Assembly: GCF_014650775.1 (NCBI RefSeq)
Contig: NZ_BMVP01000020.1
Span: forward strand, 1-64,000
DNA: 64,000 nucleotides
Direction of reading: 5' to 3'
Origin: Streptomyces cirratus
GTDB taxonomy: Bacteria; Actinomycetota; Actinomycetes; Streptomycetales; Streptomycetaceae
Shown here: piece by piece, positions 40,476-47,822 of the stretch
How the letters are laid out: every line of letters starts with the position of its first letter
Position numbering within the stretch: position 1 is the stretch's first letter
Position numbers and translations under genes: made by a program
The notes under the pieces: generated by a model
The model's database searches: none
What the model saw: only the letters and a program-made list of their open reading frames with translations
Told to the model about the DNA's origin: nothing

Positions 40476-40748
40476 GACGCCCCCCTGTGGCTGTCGGAGC
40501 ATCCTGACCTTCCGGAGCGCCCCTGTCAGCTCCCGGGAGCCGTGCGGGAGACCTCTTTGACCAGAAGTCACCTACGAATGACCGAAGTTGATGCACCGTC
40601 ACACATCCGCACCAGCGCACTCCGCCGCGAGGTCCGCGATTCGGGCCGGGCCGGGCCGATTCGGCAGCAGCCGCCGATGAGGCGGGCGCCCAGGCGGCGC
40701 GGCGCCAGGCGGCGACGGGCCGGCGGGGCCCGGTCCGCGGGGTGCTGT

Positions 40749-40985
40749 CCGCTCCTCGCGGCGATCGATCGCGCTTTGCCGGCGTCCGTCCTCGCTGGCG
40801 ACACAACGGCGATCGACCTGTCGATCTGGGCCACCCTGCACGGGCTCGTGACTCTCGAACTGGCCGGGGCCTTCGACGCCACCACGGCTGAGGACGCATT
40901 CCGCTCGTCGATTCACGCCACGCTGCACGGATGGACGACTCCGGAAGTGTTCCGCAGTCTTCGCCAAGCCGAACTCGCTCGGTGA
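40749..40985 (+). pseudogene. TetR-family regulator C-terminal remnant
   Basis: The frame reads VLAGDTTAIDLSIWATLHGL, then VTLELAGAFDATTAEDAFRS and HATLHGW. W-A-T-L-H-G-L-V-x-L-E-L-A-G is typical of the WHG-type TetR C-terminal domain. No DNA-binding half is present upstream. Confidence 0.6.
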
Positions 40986-41806
40986 CAGGATCAGAGCCGA
41001 TATCTGGGCTCTCCCGATCCTGGTTGAAGCAGTGGTGCGTGGTCGGTAAAGACCGGCACGCCAAGGCCGACCAGCCGCGGCCGGCCATCGGTCGGAGCCC
41101 GTTTGAGGCTGTTGAGCTTGGCCATCGCGGCGTCAAAGCTGACTTGAAGTCCCTCGACCTCGCCGGAAGTGTCCTGCGGCGGAACTCCGTATCGAGGCCG
41201 GCAAGTAGCCGTCCCAGTTCGGTGCGTGCTGGGTGCGGCAGTTTGCCCGTTATGCGCCCCCAGGGCGTCCCTGGCCACCGCGACGTCGTCGTACTGGCAC
41301 CCCGGCCGCGGAGGACCGGTAGCTGTAGAGGAACTGAGAGGTCCGCCCGGGTCGGACCTCGTAGCTGTCAGAGGGCGGTAAGTGACGTGGCGTCCGTTTC
41401 GCGGCTTCAGTTGGGGTAGGCGGCCTGGTCGCGAACTCGCCGGCTTCCTATGGCCGCGGCGGGGTGAGCAGCCTCTGCCGGGTTCGACCATCGATCGCCT
41501 CGCATGCCGCCCTGGCCCCGCAGCGGAACTCCCGGTCGTGCGGCCGGTGCCGCGCCGGGCGACGGGCCGAACGGCTCCCGATACCCACCGTCCACTCACC
41601 GCCGGAGACCGGCTGACCGGTCGTCGGCTGCGTTTCGCCCTCGGCTGCCCCGGCCGCCCGGCCCGACGACGTGATCGCCAGCCGGCGCTCGGTGCCTGAA
41701 AAAAATCTTCGCGGACCGGGGCAACCTTTCCGGGGGCGGTGACAACTGGATGGTGTGTCCGGACAGGCGGTCTGGTCACAGGCAACGGCTGAAAGAGAGC
41801 ATCGAC
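40986..41806. other. Gap with a possible minus-strand gene fragment
   Basis: A minus-strand frame over about 40991-41170 reads EVEGLQVSFDAAMAKLNSLK and onwards with natural composition, but it has no start or recognisable family. The remaining bases hold nothing I can assign apart from the promoter region of the secreted lectin gene. Confidence 0.35.
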
Positions 41807-43675
41807 ATGTTCCCTCGCCCATCCACGTCGTCGGAGGCGTCGCCCGGCGGCCGCGCCCGCCGTGGTCGCAGGTCGTCCCGCCCGGCCGCTCCGGGGCGGC
41901 GGCCGACGCATCGTGGCCGTCGGCTGTACCAGCGTCGGAGTTTCTGGGCGTCCGTCAGCCTGGCGGTCGTGGGCGGCTCCGTGGTCGTGGTCAACACGGC
42001 CTCGGCGGCAACCGTGGACACGAGCGCCTGGTACGTGCTGGTCAACCGCGACACCGGCAAGGCACTGGACAACCTCGGCTACGCCACGAACGACGGTGCT
42101 CCGCTGGTGCAGTGGAGCCGCACCGGCGCGGCGAACCAGCAGTGGAAGTTCATCGACGCGGGTGACGGGAACTACCGGCTGCAGAACCGGAACTCCGGCA
42201 AGGTGCTGGACGACTACAACTGGTCGAAGACCGAGGGCTCCGAGCTGGTCCAGTGGAGCGACCTGAACGGCGCCAACCAGCAGTTCCACGTGGAGAAGTC
42301 GTCGGACGGCTACGTGCGTCTGATCAACCGCTTCAGCGGCAAGGCCGTTGAGGTCCCGGGCGGCACCAAGGCCGACGGGGCTCACATCGCCCAGTACCAC
42401 GACTGGAACGGCCCCCAGCAGCAGTGGCGGCTCGTCCCGGCCGGTAGCGCCGGCGGCACCGGGAACGCGGGGAGCTCCGGCAGCAGCGCCACGCCCACCG
42501 CCCCCGCCACGCCCGGCGGCAGCGGGCCGGCGAGCCAGGCTCCGAGCGGTACCCACCCGACGTCGGCGCCGCCTGCCACCGGCGGCAGCGGCACCTCGAC
42601 GAAGAGTTTCATGGGCAGCAAGACGGTGCTCGTCGGCGGCTCGATGGACGACGCCTCGGCGAACGCCGCGCCGTTCGACGTGCAGTATGCCTATGTGCAC
42701 AGCCAGCCCGCGCCCTCGTCGGACTACTACACGGCGGCCCGCTGCAAGGACGCGTGGACGGGCTGGTGGGGCTGCTGGAACGGCAGCACCACGGCACCGG
42801 GCACGTACGTGACCTGGCGGGACGCCAAGGCGGCCCAGGCGACCTATCAGGGCAAGCCGCGCCCGCAGAAGTTCCTCTGGACCTGGTACTCGCTGCGCGA
42901 CCTCGGCGACGCGGTGGGCCAGGGCGACGGTCCGGGGGAGGTTCAAGCCATCAACAGGGCCGACCTGCTCACCCGCTACATGAACGACTACCGCTTCTTC
43001 CTCCAGAAGATCGGCACCTCGCACGACATGATCGACATCGAGCCCGACTTCTGGGGCTACGTCCGGTCGCTCGGCAACCCGCACCAGGTCCCCGCGCAGG
43101 TCACGGCCGCGAATCCGACGGACTGCGGATCGCAGGAGAACAGCGCTGCCGGCCTGGCCCAGTGCCTGATATCGATGGCGCACAAGTACGCGCCGAACAC
43201 GGGCGCCGGGCTCCACCTCACCTGCTGGGACTGGCAGAACAACACGCAGGCCTGCGTCAAGGACTACGCGGCCCTCGGGGCGAAGAACGCCGACTTCCTG
43301 GCCACCGACGTGGTGGACCGCGACGCGGGCTGGTACGCGCTGCCGGCGAACGGTGGCCGTGACACCTTCTGGAACGACCAGAGGGCCACCGCCCAACTGG
43401 CGTTCTACAAGACGATGGCCGAGTCGGTGGGCAAGCCGGTGGTCCTGTGGCAGATCCCCCTGGGTAACATGGCGCAGAACAACACCCGCAACCACTACAA
43501 GGACGACAAGGTCGACTGGCTCCTGTCGCACATGGACCAGGTGGCGAACGCGCACATCGCCGGTCTGCTGTTCGGTGCCGGGCAGCAGGAGCAGACCGCG
43601 GTCGAGTCCGACGGCGGGAACCTGATCAAAAAGACGATCGCGTACCGCAACTCGGGCGGCACGCCGCTCAAGTAG
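41807..43675 (+). CDS. Secreted ricin-type lectin with a glycoside-hydrolase-like domain
   Basis: 622 residues from an ATG with GAAAGAGAG upstream. A long Arg/Ser-rich n-region precedes a hydrophobic core (FWASVSLAVVGGSVVVVNTASA), so export is expected with cleavage near residue 67. Residues 70-205 are a ricin B (CBM13) trefoil with three Q-x-W repeats (NQQWKFID, NQQFHVEK, QQQWRLVP). A Gly/Ser/Thr/Pro linker (206-265) leads to a 350-residue domain with TIM-barrel-like elements: SHDMIDIEPDFWGYV, LHLTCWDWQNNTQACV, DFLATDVVDRDAGWYALP, VVLWQIPLGNM. The acidic residues in DIEPD could be catalytic. It probably acts on a polysaccharide outside the cell; the enzyme class is not certain. Confidence 0.82.
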   Translation: MFPRPSTSSEASPGGRARRGRRSSRPAAPGRRPTHRGRRLYQRRSFWASVSLAVVGGSVVVVNTASAATVDTSAWYVLVNRDTGKALDNLGYATNDGAPLVQWSRTGAANQQWKFIDAGDGNYRLQNRNSGKVLDDYNWSKTEGSELVQWSDLNGANQQFHVEKSSDGYVRLINRFSGKAVEVPGGTKADGAHIAQYHDWNGPQQQWRLVPAGSAGGTGNAGSSGSSATPTAPATPGGSGPASQAPSGTHPTSAPPATGGSGTSTKSFMGSKTVLVGGSMDDASANAAPFDVQYAYVHSQPAPSSDYYTAARCKDAWTGWWGCWNGSTTAPGTYVTWRDAKAAQATYQGKPRPQKFLWTWYSLRDLGDAVGQGDGPGEVQAINRADLLTRYMNDYRFFLQKIGTSHDMIDIEPDFWGYVRSLGNPHQVPAQVTAANPTDCGSQENSAAGLAQCLISMAHKYAPNTGAGLHLTCWDWQNNTQACVKDYAALGAKNADFLATDVVDRDAGWYALPANGGRDTFWNDQRATAQLAFYKTMAESVGKPVVLWQIPLGNMAQNNTRNHYKDDKVDWLLSHMDQVANAHIAGLLFGAGQQEQTAVESDGGNLIKKTIAYRNSGGTPLK

Positions 43676-43849
43676 CCCCACGCAGCCGGTCGGCCCACCC
43701 ATCGACGGGGCCGCGTTCAACCCGCCCCCGTCGTCCCGCCGAGCACTTCTCGGCCGGTGCCGACCGGCTGTCGCCGGCCGTAGCGCGCCGCCCGCGCGCC
43801 GGCAATCTCAGTTCATGGCGCGAAAGCGGGAACCGGGCGCACAAGAGGC
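43676..43849. other. 3' flank of the lectin gene
   Basis: No gene seen; open frames are shadows. No tRNA-like cloverleaf could be drawn before the hairpin that follows. Confidence 0.4.
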
Positions 43850-43877
43850 AAGCCCCAGGCCTCTGGCCTGGGGCTTT
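43850..43877 (+). terminator. Rho-independent terminator
   Basis: Arms AAGCCCCAGGCC and GGCCTGGGGCTT (12 bp, perfect) with a 3-base loop are followed by TTC. It lies 175 bases past the lectin stop and may end that transcript. Confidence 0.75.
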
Positions 43878-44116
43878 CACACGTGTCGGTGATGACAGAA
43901 GCGACATCATGCGCGACGCGCGCCGTTTCATTGTCCTGCCCTCGCCCTGAGGTTGGCAGGAAGACGTTCTGGCCCACTGAATCCTGTCGATGGCAGATGA
44001 ACCCCATGATGATCGCTGATCATCCATGGGCAGACCGTACTTGGGACCGCTGACATCGAACCTCGCGGGCCTCCAACTGCTGTGGCGGCAGAGCCCGCGG
44101 CAGGCTCCGGTCAGAC

Positions 44117-44746
44117 TCAGTACGCGGCAGTCAGGGTTATGCCCAGCAGGTCCTCAAGCTGGGAAATCGTTTCCTCAGGTTGCAGCGCATGCACTCCGGT
44201 GAAGCCGAGCTTCTCGGCCGCCCGGACGTACTCCTCGGTATCGTCAACGAATACGCACTCGTCAGCCGACAGCCCCAGGAGCTTCAGCATGGCTTCGAAG
44301 AGTTCCGTCTCGGGCTTGCGCATCCCGTGGCACTCGGAGATGACCACGCCGTGATACAGGGTCTCGAGCTCGTAGCCGTCGTAAAGGTTCCAGGGGGTGA
44401 GCCCCACCGAGTTGGACAGGATGCCGACCTTGATCCCGGCTCGCACTGCTGCGGCGGCCGCATCGATCATGGTCCGTTCAGGTCGCAGGTCGGCGAAGAT
44501 ACGGCCCATCAGGTTTTCCGGAGAGACCCCGAGCTTGGGGGCAGCGGCCTCATTCCATTCCGTCTGGCTGATCGCGCCGCGCTCCAGCTCGTGGGTGAGT
44601 CGAACACCATCTGCGTCCATGTACAGCGCCTTGGTACAAGCCCCCTGGGCCAACCCCTCCCGCTGCTCGAAGGCCAGTACCGCCGGCAGCAGCGGCGTGG
44701 TGAGCACCCCGCCGAAATCGAGGACGAGGCCGGTGCGGTGCGACAT
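44117..44746 (-). CDS. HAD-family hydrolase
   Basis: 209 residues. Motif I is LVLDFGGVLT (Asp10), motif II GILSNSVG, the motif III Lys in GMRKPETELFEAML, motif IV FVDDTEEYVRAAEKLG: a HAD-IA enzyme with a helical cap. Like many FGGV members it has Gly at the position of the general acid two residues after the nucleophile, so phosphatase activity is not assured. This type is close to epoxide-hydrolase N-terminal-like HADs. It is unrelated in sequence context to the HAD gene at 28000 and stands alone. Confidence 0.88.
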   Translation of the reverse strand: MSHRTGLVLDFGGVLTTPLLPAVLAFEQREGLAQGACTKALYMDADGVRLTHELERGAISQTEWNEAAAPKLGVSPENLMGRIFADLRPERTMIDAAAAAVRAGIKVGILSNSVGLTPWNLYDGYELETLYHGVVISECHGMRKPETELFEAMLKLLGLSADECVFVDDTEEYVRAAEKLGFTGVHALQPEETISQLEDLLGITLTAAY

Positions 44747-45072
44747 GGGAAAACTCCAGCAGGGTGAGGATCAGGTAGGGGGATCGACGACGCGCGCCGG
44801 CGGTGAGTCCAGCCCGTCGTCACCGGGGCGGCCAGCAGCCGTCCAAAGCCGTGTCGGCAGAGGGACCGAATGAATCCACCGCCGATTGGTGCGCAGGCCA
44901 CCGATCTTGACCGTACGGTACCAACGTTCCGGCACAGGCGGGGCGGAGCGGCCCAGATGGGAGCGCTGGACGCACCGTGTACTACGACGCCGGGCAGCCG
45001 GTCACGCCGGGGGCCCGAGGTTCGCGTGGGAGCTCACGGGTCGCCTCTGGGGTTCGCTCTTGTCGAGCACGA
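44747..45072. other. Spacer without a gene
   Basis: Contains the promoter side of the minus-strand HAD gene. No credible open frame. Confidence 0.4.
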
Positions 45073-45519
45073 TCACTCCTGTTCGTCGGCGAGAAGGAAG
45101 GCGAGGCCTTCGGTGAAGGCGTCCACGGCCTCCTCGCGGATCCGGTAGCCCTGGACCTTGCCGTAGCCGGGTCCGATACCGAGGACGGGCTCCTTGACGC
45201 CGTGCGGCAACAGTCCCTTGGCGGCGGTTGGGCAGGGTGGTCTTGAGGCCGTTGGCGTGGCCGTTGCGCCCGTGACGTCGTCGGAGCGCAGAGCGTCGGC
45301 CGGCACGCGGCCGCCGCGCCGCGGTGCCTCGCGAACGATGACCTGGGCGCGCGGGGGAAGTTCGTTCGAGGCCCGTCCTGTTCGGGGTTCATCCACGTTC
45401 ACCCGGGTGGCGAGGCCCAATGTCGTTGCATCAACCGGAACGTGCACCACTGAACGTAGAGATGCATTGACTCTGAGTACACTTGGCAGCTCCGGCGGGT
45501 ACGGTGCCGCCCGCGACAC
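45073..45519 (-). pseudogene. Unrecognised gene, probably frameshifted
   Basis: The final 45 residues (LLPHGVKEPVLGIGPGYGKV, then QGYRIREEAVDAFTEGLAFLLADEQE) look like real protein. Upstream the sensible reading moves to another frame (ANGLKTTLPNRRQ at about 45215-45255), and the remainder in this frame is poor. I infer a broken gene; I do not recognise the family, and mobile-element origin is possible. Confidence 0.35.
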
Positions 45520-45534
45520 TGGAAGAGGTGTTCG

Positions 45535-45828
45535 ATGCGACAGGTGGCTTGGGTTCTAGGAGCCCTGACGGTGGCTGCAACTCTCGCGCTTGCGGTCCCG
45601 ACTTCCGCATACGCGGCCCAGGGAGTCCTGATCATCGACGGTGTTGGCCACCAGGATCCCAGCGGCTGTTTTCCGCTTGGGGACTTCGTCCCGTCCGTGG
45701 TCACCAACCACACGGACGCGATCGCCGAGGTGCGGTCGGGCCCCGACTGCACAGGCCAGGTCGACTGGCTGGTCTACCCCGGTGAGACCTATCACCCAAA
45801 CGGAAGCCGTAGCGTCTTCGTCCTGTGA
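45535..45828 (+). CDS. Small secreted protein
   Basis: 97 residues from an ATG with GGAAGAGG upstream. MRQVAWVLGALTVAATLALAVPTSAYA is a clear signal peptide, leaving a mature domain of about 70 residues with two Cys (GCFPLG, PDCTGQ) that probably form a disulfide, and a beta-rich pattern (GVLIIDGVGH, WLVYPGETYH, GSRSVFVL). Similar small extracellular proteins are common in streptomycetes, but I recognise no function. Confidence 0.8.
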   Translation: MRQVAWVLGALTVAATLALAVPTSAYAAQGVLIIDGVGHQDPSGCFPLGDFVPSVVTNHTDAIAEVRSGPDCTGQVDWLVYPGETYHPNGSRSVFVL

Positions 45829-45945
45829 ACCGCCCGCGCACCCAGGACGCGCCGCAAGGGGCGGCAGGTTCGCGTTGTCGGCGTGGTCGAAGGCCTTGAG
45901 GGAGACTCAAAGGCAGCCTTCCGCAAGGGCTGCCCCCGACGATTC

Positions 45946-46491
45946 TCAGGGCTGAGATGCCGGGCGGGTCCCGGGAAAGCCGCTGCGCTGACCCTCGTCC
46001 TGGTTTTCCAGGTGGCGGCTCATGTCGAGCAGGTGATGGCGCAGCTCGTGCACGGTGTGGACGGCGACCCAGCGAAGAGAGCGTTCCTTGGGCTCGGGGT
46101 AGGTGTATACCAAGGTGCGCTCCCAATCGGCGGGAGACAGCCGGTCGAGAACGTCGCCGAAGAGCAGGGCCGCGTCTTGGAGCTGGCGCGCGACGTCGGC
46201 CGGATCCTGCCGGGCGTAGCCGTCGTGGTCGACCCGCTCGTCACGCCCCATGGACTCCGCGACCGGCGTATCACGGCGCCGCGCGGCCAGCACCCGCTCC
46301 CTCTGGACGAGCAGCACGTCACGCATGTGACAGGCGTACTCGAGAGGTGACCACACCTGCGGCGAGGAACGCTGTCGCAGCGCCGACGGTGCGGCTCGCA
46401 ACAGGCCCGCGCATTCGCTCGCGTGGCCCTTGACGAGCATCGAGGCACTGGGGGCCAGGGCGAGGTCGTACTCGAAACCGCATCCGCGCAA
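45946..46491 (-). CDS. DinB-like protein
   Basis: 181 residues. VWSPLEYACHMRDVLLVQRE and HTVHELRHHLLDMSRHL supply the three conserved His of the DinB/YfiT metal-binding four-helix bundle. The function of such proteins is mostly thiol or metal dependent transfer; in actinobacteria mycothiol dependence is possible. The start is odd: the only usable codon here is TTG, while an ATG eight bases earlier is out of frame, so a single-base indel may have separated the true start from the gene. Confidence 0.8.
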   Translation of the reverse strand: MRGCGFEYDLALAPSASMLVKGHASECAGLLRAAPSALRQRSSPQVWSPLEYACHMRDVLLVQRERVLAARRRDTPVAESMGRDERVDHDGYARQDPADVARQLQDAALLFGDVLDRLSPADWERTLVYTYPEPKERSLRWVAVHTVHELRHHLLDMSRHLENQDEGQRSGFPGTRPASQP

Positions 46492-46654
46492 GCCGTCATG
46501 TACTCACGCTAGCAACCGCCCACAGCGCGTAGTCGAGCCGCTTTCCGCGTCGTCCGGGATCGGCGACGGGGTGTGGCGGAGCGGGCTGTCGGTCTGTGCA
46601 TGTGGCGTACTTGGCGGTGTACTGCTGGGCGATCTCCAGTTGATCGCGCCATCC

Positions 46655-46880
46655 AGGGCGCCGCCACGAGTACGCCGGGCAGCATCGTCCGCGCTGTGGT
46701 CACCGCGCGGAACAGGCGGGACACGGTCACGTCGTGGTCCGGGCGGTGCACGACGGCGATGTGGTCGCCCGCCCTGATGTCGCCCCCTCGGTGACGCGGA
46801 GCATCGCTCCGGGGGACCCGGCGCGAGTGAAGCGGCGTACCCAGCGCTTCTCGTCGAGCCAGCGCGCCCGGACCATCGAA
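46655..46880 (-). pseudogene. MOSC-domain protein remnant
   Basis: RARWLDEKRWVRRFTRAGSP then GAMLRVTEG in one frame continues in another as IRAGDHIAVVHRPDHDVTVS and FRAVTTARTMLPGVLVAA. This is the C-terminal end of a MOSC (molybdenum cofactor sulfurase-like) protein with one frameshift near 46786. The catalytic N-terminal part is gone and is replaced by transposon-type sequence. Confidence 0.7.
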
Positions 46881-47004
46881 CCGAACGCGGGTGTTGCCGC
46901 ACCCGTCAGCGCCGCGCTCGTCTCCTCGTTCACTTTCCGGTTGGCCTGCTGCAGTGCTCGCACCACTGTCTCGTGTGACTGGTGGTGGTGCGCTGGTGGT
47001 CGGG

Positions 47005-47245
47005 CAGCGCCGTCGTCCCGTGGCGGGGTGCTTGGTCGCGAGTTCTCGTAGCTTGGCCAGCAGCGGGGCCTGGGCGTCGCCATAAAGGAAGGTCGGGAGA
47101 CCCCCGCCCTTGGAGCGACACCGGCGACGGTCACCGCTACGCCGTCGCGTTCCAGGGCCCCGAGGACGGCTTGGACGCGCTCGATGTAGGCCAGGCGGCG
47201 CTGCCGTGCAGCCTCGGCCAGGTGGGACGAGTTGTCAGCCCGCAT
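47005..47245 (-). pseudogene. DUF6262-like transposon accessory remnant
   Basis: The frame begins MRADNSSHLAEAARQRRLAY and continues VTVAGVAPRAGVSRPSF, the typical beginning of DUF6262 proteins that accompany some transposon integrases. Then the frame shifts (LYGDAQAPLLAKLRELATKH) and is lost. It runs directly into the MOSC remnant, so insertion and deletion joined two unrelated genes. Confidence 0.6.
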
Positions 47246-47455
47246 CCACTTCCCCCTTCGGCTCGACTGGGCCGCCGGGAAAGTCGTCTGGCGCCGGGGC
47301 GACTCCGTCGTTCTCCTGCGGTCCTCCGCTCACCGGTGTCCCTCACCTGGAGGTCGTCGCCGACCAGTGGCACCAGTGTGAAGTCCGCGAGACGATGACA
47401 TCTGAGGGTTCAGAGCGCCTGGGGATACAAAGCACTCGCGCCTTGGAGCGTTGCC

Positions 47456-47743
47456 ATGACCACCAACCACAATTGCGGGCCGCAAGCCGACCCCGAGTTC
47501 TTCGACGCACTGAACAAGCTGTTCGAGCAGTACCCCGAAGCAGCGGACAGGTACATGATCAAATCCATGACCTTGGAACTCGAATACCTGAAGATCGACT
47601 TTAGGAAGCAAGTAGGCGTGTCCCGCATCGAAGACGGCCGCATCATCACGGAGTTCGTCGACCGAGACCCCACACGCCATCGCCAATGCTGCGGATATCA
47701 CCACGGCGAATGCATCCTCGTCTGTGACCCCCCGCCGGTATGA
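47456..47743 (+). CDS. Small hypothetical protein
   Basis: 95 residues from an ATG with TTGGAG upstream. NHNCGPQADPEFFDALNKLF, then EAADRYMIKSMTLELEYLKI and GVSRIEDGRIITEFVDRDP, ending with a Cys/His-rich tail (RQCCGYHHGECILVCDPP) that might bind a metal. The body looks like a conserved actinobacterial small protein, though I recognise no named family. The tail may be an extension of recent origin. Confidence 0.6.
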   Translation: MTTNHNCGPQADPEFFDALNKLFEQYPEAADRYMIKSMTLELEYLKIDFRKQVGVSRIEDGRIITEFVDRDPTRHRQCCGYHHGECILVCDPPPV

Positions 47744-47822
47744 GAACCGCTTAAAGCCGCGCACGTTCTTGTCGTTCGGCTGCGCGGGAAAGTCAGCTTG
47801 AGCTCGGCCCCTCGCGCCGCCG

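Noticed and set aside
39006..40748. Long plus-strand frame leading into the TetR-like end
   Set aside because: Only the last 78 codons resemble a protein family; the remainder is the complement of the membrane coupling-like gene.
43780..43877. Possible tRNA before the strong hairpin
   Set aside because: The hairpin resembles those that follow tRNA genes, but no acceptor stem, anticodon arm or T-loop (GGTTCGA) could be fitted.
47330..47822. Minus-strand frame beyond the UvrA-like stop
   Set aside because: It overlaps the small plus-strand gene and contains a duplicate-looking frame of the UvrA-like C-terminus only as a shadow.
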